Source: CAJPST01 sp041795785 (GTDB taxonomy: Bacteria; Pseudomonadota; Gammaproteobacteria; Enterobacterales; Pasteurellaceae). Taken from it: a stretch of 9,054 nucleotides of DNA. The position numbers were made by a program, and so were the translations under genes. The notes below the pieces were generated by a model, which made no database searches, was not told the DNA's origin, and worked only from the letters and a program-made list of their open reading frames with translations. The stretch spans positions 1 through 9,054 of the forward strand of contig JBHBXR010000099.1 of assembly GCA_041795785.1 (NCBI GenBank). The letters are read 5' to 3'. Below, one piece after another: positions 6,011 to 9,054 of the stretch. Within the stretch, counting starts at the first letter, position 1, and each line of letters begins with the position of its first letter.

Positions 6011-7069
6011 ATGTTTGAGATGCTGAGAAATTGGTATAACCGCCGTTTTAGCGATCCGCAGGCGATGGGGTTGTTTGCCATTTTATTGTTTGGTTTTTTC
6101 GCTATTTATTTTTTTGGTAACCTGATAGCGCCGTTATTAATCGCTATTGTATTGGCGTATTTACTCGAACTGCCGATCAGATTATTGACGCAAAAATTGA
6201 AATTTCCGCGTTTTTTGGCAATGACGCTGATTTTAGGCGGTTTTGTCGGCGTAATGTTACTGATTACCTTTGCCTTGATTCCCAACCTGATTACCCAAAC
6301 GCTAAACCTGCTTTCCGATTTGCCGAAGATGTTTAACAAACTGCACGAATGGGTGCTATCACTGCCGGAGGATTATCCGGAATTAGTTGATTATCAGATG
6401 ATTGACTCGCTGTTTAGCACCGTTCGTGAGAAAACCTTGGCGCTGGGCGAATCCGCATTGAAATTATCGATTTCCTCTTTAGTTAACTTGGTCACGATTG
6501 GTATTTACGCTTTCTTGGTGCCGTTAATGGTGTTTTTCTTAATCAAAGATAAAAGAGAATTAATCATTTCCACCAGCCGTTTTCTGCCGCGTAACCGAGT
6601 GCTGGCGTTTCGTGTGTGGCAGGAGATGCAATTGCAAATTTCCAACTATATTCGCGGCAAATTAATTGAGATTCTTGTCGTCACCGCAGTCACTTACGCC
6701 ATGTTTTTATACTTCGGTTTGAATTATTCGTTATTGCTTTCCGTCGTTGTAGGTCTTTCAGTGTTGGTGCCTTATGTCGGCGCCGTATTGGCGGCAATTC
6801 CCGTAGCATTAGTGGCATTTTTCCAATTCGGCGATCATTCCACCTTTTGGTACGTGATTACCGGTTATATCGTCAGTCAATTGCTTGACGGTAACATTTT
6901 GGTTCCGTTATTGTTCTCCGAAGCAGTTAATCTGCACCCGTTGACGATTATTGTCGCCGTATTGATTTTCGGCGGTTTATGGGGCTTTTGGGGTGTGTTC
7001 TTTGCCATTCCGTTGGCTACGTTAGTGAAAGCGGTAATAAATATTTGGCCGTCTAACGAAGATAAATAA
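6011..7069 (+). CDS. perM: PerM-like AI-2E family transporter/permease
   Basis: Inner-membrane protein of the AI-2E transporter (UPF0118/PerM) family. Members have been linked to autoinducer-2 export and Na+/H+ exchange, but the substrate of PerM itself is not settled. The 352 residues show hydrophobic segments at about 20-35, 38-54, 68-90, 158-178, 219-235, 240-270, 279-292 and 309-340, with a large soluble loop at about 92-155 (DLPKMFNKLHEWV…). Family signatures are SVLVPYVGAVLAAIP (250-264) and DGNILVPLLF followed by LHPLTIIVAVLIFGGLWGFWGV (293-329). It starts at 6011 behind a weak GGGA. The next in-frame ATG at 6020 is possible but has no better ribosome binding site. It has its own strong promoter, is divergent from arsC as expected from E. 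coli synteny, and has no obvious terminator before the next gene. Confidence 0.9.
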   Translation: MFEMLRNWYNRRFSDPQAMGLFAILLFGFFAIYFFGNLIAPLLIAIVLAYLLELPIRLLTQKLKFPRFLAMTLILGGFVGVMLLITFALIPNLITQTLNLLSDLPKMFNKLHEWVLSLPEDYPELVDYQMIDSLFSTVREKTLALGESALKLSISSLVNLVTIGIYAFLVPLMVFFLIKDKRELIISTSRFLPRNRVLAFRVWQEMQLQISNYIRGKLIEILVVTAVTYAMFLYFGLNYSLLLSVVVGLSVLVPYVGAVLAAIPVALVAFFQFGDHSTFWYVITGYIVSQLLDGNILVPLLFSEAVNLHPLTIIVAVLIFGGLWGFWGVFFAIPLATLVKAVINIWPSNEDK

Positions 7070-7095
7070 GAATAACTTTCATCTGCATTTTAAAA

Positions 7096-7129
7096 TCTGA
7101 TATATTTAGTCAACTATTTTGATATCAGA
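7096..7129 (+). promoter_or_regulatory. Inverted repeat overlapping the -10 and ribosome binding site of the methyltransferase gene
   Basis: TCTGATAT (7096-7103) and ATATCAGA (7122-7129) are perfect inverted arms separated by 18 bases. The left arm overlaps a TATATT -10-like hexamer (7101-7106), and the right arm overlaps the first bases of the AGAGGAG ribosome binding site (7127-7133). It could be a repressor operator or a leader hairpin that hides the ribosome binding site. No regulator gene is adjacent. Confidence 0.4.
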
Positions 7130-7133
7130 GGAG
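7127..7133 (+). promoter_or_regulatory. Ribosome binding site of the methyltransferase gene
   Basis: AGAGGAG, 8 bases before the ATG at 7142. It supports that start, and its 5' end is shared with the right arm of the inverted repeat. Confidence 0.7.
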
Positions 7134-7141
7134 CAATTAAA

Positions 7142-7897
7142 ATGAAAAAAGATGAAGTCGGACATAATTTTTTAGCTCGTTTGGGGAAAACCCGTTTACG
7201 TCCCGGTGGCAGAAAAGCAACGGAATGGCTGATTGCAAACGGCAATTTCAATCAAGACAAAAAAGTATTGGAAGTCGCCTGTAATATGTGCACAACAGCT
7301 ATTGGTTTGGCAAAAAAATTCGGTTGTTCTATTGAAGGTGTTGATTTAGATGAAAACGCCTTGGAAAAAGCACAAAATAATATCACTGCCCGGGGTTTAC
7401 AGGATAAAATTCATGTACAACGCGCCAACGCAATGCGATTACCCTTTGCCGATGAAACCTTTGATATTGTCATCAATGAAGCAATGCTTACTATGTTACC
7501 GTTACAGGCAAAAATGAAAGCGATAGCAGAGTATTACCGCGTGCTAAAACCGGGCGGTGTTTTACTCACCCATGATGTGATGCTGACGACGGATGATAGC
7601 GAGACGATTCTGCAACAATTACGGGAAGCTATTAATATCACTGTCACTCCGCTGACGAAAGAAGGTTGGAGAAATGTCTTTTCCGAGAGCGGTTTTCGTA
7701 ATATTGATACATTTAGCGGTGAGATGACGTTACTTTCCCCCAAAGGGATGATTTACGACGAAGGTGTGTTCGGCACAATAAAAATCATCAAAAATGCCTT
7801 AAAAGCAGAAAACCGTCATACATTTAAAAAAATGTTCAAGATATTCAACGATCCGCAGAAAAAGTTAAATTTTATTGCCGTATGTAGTCGGAAGTAG
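7142..7897 (+). CDS. Class I SAM-dependent methyltransferase, substrate unknown
   Basis: A 251-residue Rossmann-fold methyltransferase resembling the YcgJ/UbiE-like group. Motif I is VLEVACNMCTTAIGLA (42-57), where the usual E/DxGxGxG glycine loop is replaced by E44-V-A-C-N-M-C50. Motif II is the acidic SIEGVDLDENAL with Asp68 at the ribose-binding position. Motif III is RANAMRLPF (94-102), then FDIVINEAMLTML (107-119) and the post-motif YYRVLKPGGVLLTHDV (131-146). The C-terminal part (about 175-251) carries TLLSPKGMIYDEG and a basic helix-rich stretch, presumably the substrate cap. There is no signal or membrane segment. It follows perM by 72 bases and has its own ribosome binding site and a possible operator. 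The gene is somewhat richer in A/T than pckA. I recall a close Haemophilus homologue annotated only as a putative methyltransferase, so substrate and pathway are not assignable. Confidence 0.85.
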   Translation: MKKDEVGHNFLARLGKTRLRPGGRKATEWLIANGNFNQDKKVLEVACNMCTTAIGLAKKFGCSIEGVDLDENALEKAQNNITARGLQDKIHVQRANAMRLPFADETFDIVINEAMLTMLPLQAKMKAIAEYYRVLKPGGVLLTHDVMLTTDDSETILQQLREAINITVTPLTKEGWRNVFSESGFRNIDTFSGEMTLLSPKGMIYDEGVFGTIKIIKNALKAENRHTFKKMFKIFNDPQKKLNFIAVCSRK

Positions 7898-7913
7898 TAT
7901 CAAATTTCAGATC

Positions 7914-7923
7914 AAAGTGCGGT
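7914..7923 (+). repeat. DNA uptake signal sequence at the remnant junction
   Basis: Exact AAAGTGCGGT. Its last three bases (GGT) are also the first three bases of the duplicated gene fragment. Confidence 0.85.
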
Positions 7924-8000
7924 AAAAATCAACCGCACTTTTACCGATTTAAGCGAACTGTTCAAGTTTTTAGGCGATTATTTGGATCCTGTAGCGTTAG
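7921..8000 (+). pseudogene. Remnant of a second copy of the 96-residue gene (3' part only)
   Basis: Bases 7921-7986 match the reverse complement of 4962-5027 at 64 of 66 positions. They translate in the frame starting at 7922 as VKINRTFTDLSELFKFLGDY and on to LDPVALV, against VKINRTFTDLNELFKFLGDY and LDAVALG in the intact gene. From 7987 to 8000 bases diverge, but the amino acids stay mostly the same (D-A/P-V-A-L), which points to a diverged paralogue or allele, not a simple copy error. There is no start codon, no upstream homology beyond 7921, and the frame runs on into dusA antisense before stopping at 8015-8017. The remnant abuts and slightly overlaps the dusA stop codon. Confidence 0.85.
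7932..7941 (-). repeat. DNA uptake signal sequence inside the remnant
   Basis: Exact uptake core on the minus strand, the counterpart of the one at 5007-5016 in the intact gene. Confidence 0.85.
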
Positions 8001-8992
8001 TCTTCCACAAATCTTAACGCCGTTTCCACCACATCAACACCTGCGCCGCTTTTATGGGCATTTTCGCTTAAATAACGGCGCCATTGGCGCGCGCCTTTGC
8101 AATGTTGAAAAGCACCGAGCATATGACGCGTGATATGATTGAGAGCGACGCCTTGGCTGAGTTGGCGTTCAATATAAGGAAGCATATTTTCCACCGCCTG
8201 ATGCGGTGTGACAATCGGGCTGTGCGGATCGAATAAAAGCTGATCGATATAACCCAGTAACGACGGATTATGGTACGCCTCACGCCCGACCATCACGCCG
8301 TCCACATGGTTTAAATGGGTTTTCATTTCATCAATGGTTTTAATACCGCCGTTAATACTAATTAAAAGAGTGGGGAAATCCCGTTTTAATTGATACACCC
8401 GCTCATAATCCAACGGCGGAATTTCGCGGTTTTCTTTCGGGCTTAAACCTGACAGCCACGCTTTACGCGCGTGCACGATCAAATCGCGGCAACCCGCCTG
8501 TTGCACGTTTTGCACAAAATCGCAGAGAAATTCATAGCTGTCCAAATCATCAATGCCGATGCGGGTTTTCACCGTTACGGGAATATCCACCGCCTCTTGC
8601 ATCCGTTGAACGCATTGCGCCACTAAATCCGCTTTCGCCATTAAACAGGCGCCGAACATTCCGTTTTGTACCCGATCCGACGGGCAGCCGACATTCAGAT
8701 TGATTTCCTGATAGCCTCGTTGTTGTGCCAAACGGGCGCAATGTTGCAACTGTTCGGGATCGCTGCCGCCAAGTTGTAATGCGACGGGATGTTCGGCGAC
8801 ATCGAAATCCAAATGATCGTATTTGGCGTAAATAATCGCAGGTGCGGTGACCATTTCCGTATAAAGCAGCGCATATCGGCTGAATTGACGGTGAAAATAG
8901 CGACAATGGCGGGTCGTCCAATCCAACATCGGTGCGACGGAAAAGCGCCCGCGATAATAAGTTGCGGTAAAGTGCGGTTGATTTTGCGGCAT
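7997..8992 (-). CDS. dusA: tRNA-dihydrouridine(20/20a) synthase DusA
   Basis: FMN- and NADPH-dependent reductase that converts uridine 20/20a of the tRNA D-loop to dihydrouridine, in the cytoplasm. The 331 residues match the family length. Visible: the FMN-binding SVAPMLDWT (18-26), LLYTEMVT (42-49), HPVALQLGG (68-76), NLNVGCPSDRVQNGMFGACLM with the catalytic Cys103 in the GCPS motif, VKTRIGIDD with Lys142, IVHARKAWLSGLSPKENREIPPLDY with His174 and Arg176, the phosphate-binding INGGI (213-217) and GVMVGREAYHNP, then a C-terminal helical tRNA-binding domain with HITRHMLG and GARQWRRYLSENAHKSGA. These features separate DusA from DusB/DusC. The start at 8992 gives the normal N-terminus, but no Shine-Dalgarno is seen upstream. 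Codons 5-9 contain an uptake signal. A gene remnant abuts the stop codon. Confidence 0.97.
   Translation of the reverse strand: MPQNQPHFTATYYRGRFSVAPMLDWTTRHCRYFHRQFSRYALLYTEMVTAPAIIYAKYDHLDFDVAEHPVALQLGGSDPEQLQHCARLAQQRGYQEINLNVGCPSDRVQNGMFGACLMAKADLVAQCVQRMQEAVDIPVTVKTRIGIDDLDSYEFLCDFVQNVQQAGCRDLIVHARKAWLSGLSPKENREIPPLDYERVYQLKRDFPTLLISINGGIKTIDEMKTHLNHVDGVMVGREAYHNPSLLGYIDQLLFDPHSPIVTPHQAVENMLPYIERQLSQGVALNHITRHMLGAFQHCKGARQWRRYLSENAHKSGAGVDVVETALRFVED
8969..8978 (+). repeat. DNA uptake signal sequence in the dusA N-terminal codons
   Basis: Exact AAAGTGCGGT on the plus strand, antisense to dusA. It is translated there as part of NQPHFTA, in the poorly conserved N-terminal extension before the FMN barrel. 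Confidence 0.85.
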
Positions 8993-9024
8993 TTTTTATA
9001 TCGAGTGAAATTAATTTGAGCGGA

Positions 9025-9030
9025 ATTATA
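9025..9030 (-). promoter_or_regulatory. -10 box of a candidate dusA promoter
   Basis: Perfect TATAAT on the minus strand with no clear -35. The transcript would have a leader of about 25 bases without a Shine-Dalgarno. The plus-strand TAAGGA at the window edge (9045-9050 region) may be the ribosome binding site of a further gene outside the window. Confidence 0.4.
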
Positions 9031-9054
9031 TACCGAATATAGGCTAAGGAATAT

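Larger units (their letters stand above)
7914..7941. terminator. Uptake-signal hairpin between the convergent methyltransferase and dusA genes
   Basis: AAAGTGCGGT (7914-7923) and ACCGCACTTT (7932-7941) pair over 10 bases around an 8-base loop, so two uptake signals face each other as in Haemophilus terminators. There is no proper T-run after the stem in either direction (TACC on plus, GATC on minus), so termination would be inefficient. The right arm belongs to the gene remnant at 7921-8000. Confidence 0.5.

Noticed and set aside
8550..8921. 123-codon minus-strand frame overlapping dusA
   Set aside because: Same strand as dusA but another frame, with a low-complexity Arg/Ser/Thr composition typical of a shadow frame.
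1..9054. CRISPR array, insertion sequence, phage or integration site
   Set aside because: No regularly spaced repeats, transposase, integrase or tRNA-linked direct repeats. The only repeats are uptake signals and the gene-fragment duplication.

Overview
The window looks like a chromosomal segment of a Pasteurellaceae bacterium. Eight exact copies of the Hin-type DNA uptake signal core (AAAGTGCGGT, both strands) lie in 9 kb, where chance predicts well under one. The proteins also resemble Haemophilus/Actinobacillus/Mannheimia/Aggregatibacter proteins, and the PckA is close to those of succinate-producing members. Genus cannot be fixed by eye. There is no transposon, phage, CRISPR array or tRNA/rRNA.

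Layout. (1) 2-2944, plus strand: the 3' part of rimO (ribosomal protein S12 methylthiotransferase), then 9 bases later an HMW1C-like cytoplasmic N-glycosyltransferase (ngt). The rimO-ngt pair is the arrangement known from Actinobacillus pleuropneumoniae, but the alpha-glucosyltransferase gene (agt) that follows there is absent. (2) 2945-3165: a weak hairpin, an uptake signal, a CRP-like site, a -10 box and a strong ribosome binding site, all leading into pckA (ATP-dependent PEP carboxykinase, 3166-4779). pckA ends at a terminator made of two uptake signals in a perfect palindrome. (3) 4907-5935, minus strand: a short ArsC/YfgD-like reductase, then ribosome-rescue factor arfA with an intragenic hairpin, then a 96-residue protein of unknown function. 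(4) 6011-7897, plus strand: a PerM/AI-2E-type membrane protein, then a class I SAM methyltransferase. (5) 7997-8992, minus strand: dusA (tRNA dihydrouridine synthase).

Most genes are housekeeping (translation: rimO, arfA, dusA; central metabolism: pckA). Three points deserve attention. First, the NGT keeps the family fold and the presumed base His275, but by comparison with the A. pleuropneumoniae enzyme as I remember it, it has replaced two donor-site residues (Lys441 to Gln439, Asn521 to Ser519). Second, a degraded second copy of the 3' part of the 96-residue gene lies in opposite orientation 2.9 kb away, just beyond the dusA stop. It is 64/66 identical, begins exactly at an uptake signal, and forms an inverted repeat around the arfA-arsC-perM-methyltransferase block. 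Third, arfA carries a hairpin plus T-run inside its coding sequence, as expected for synthesis from non-stop mRNA, yet a further gene sits 9 bases beyond its stop codon.
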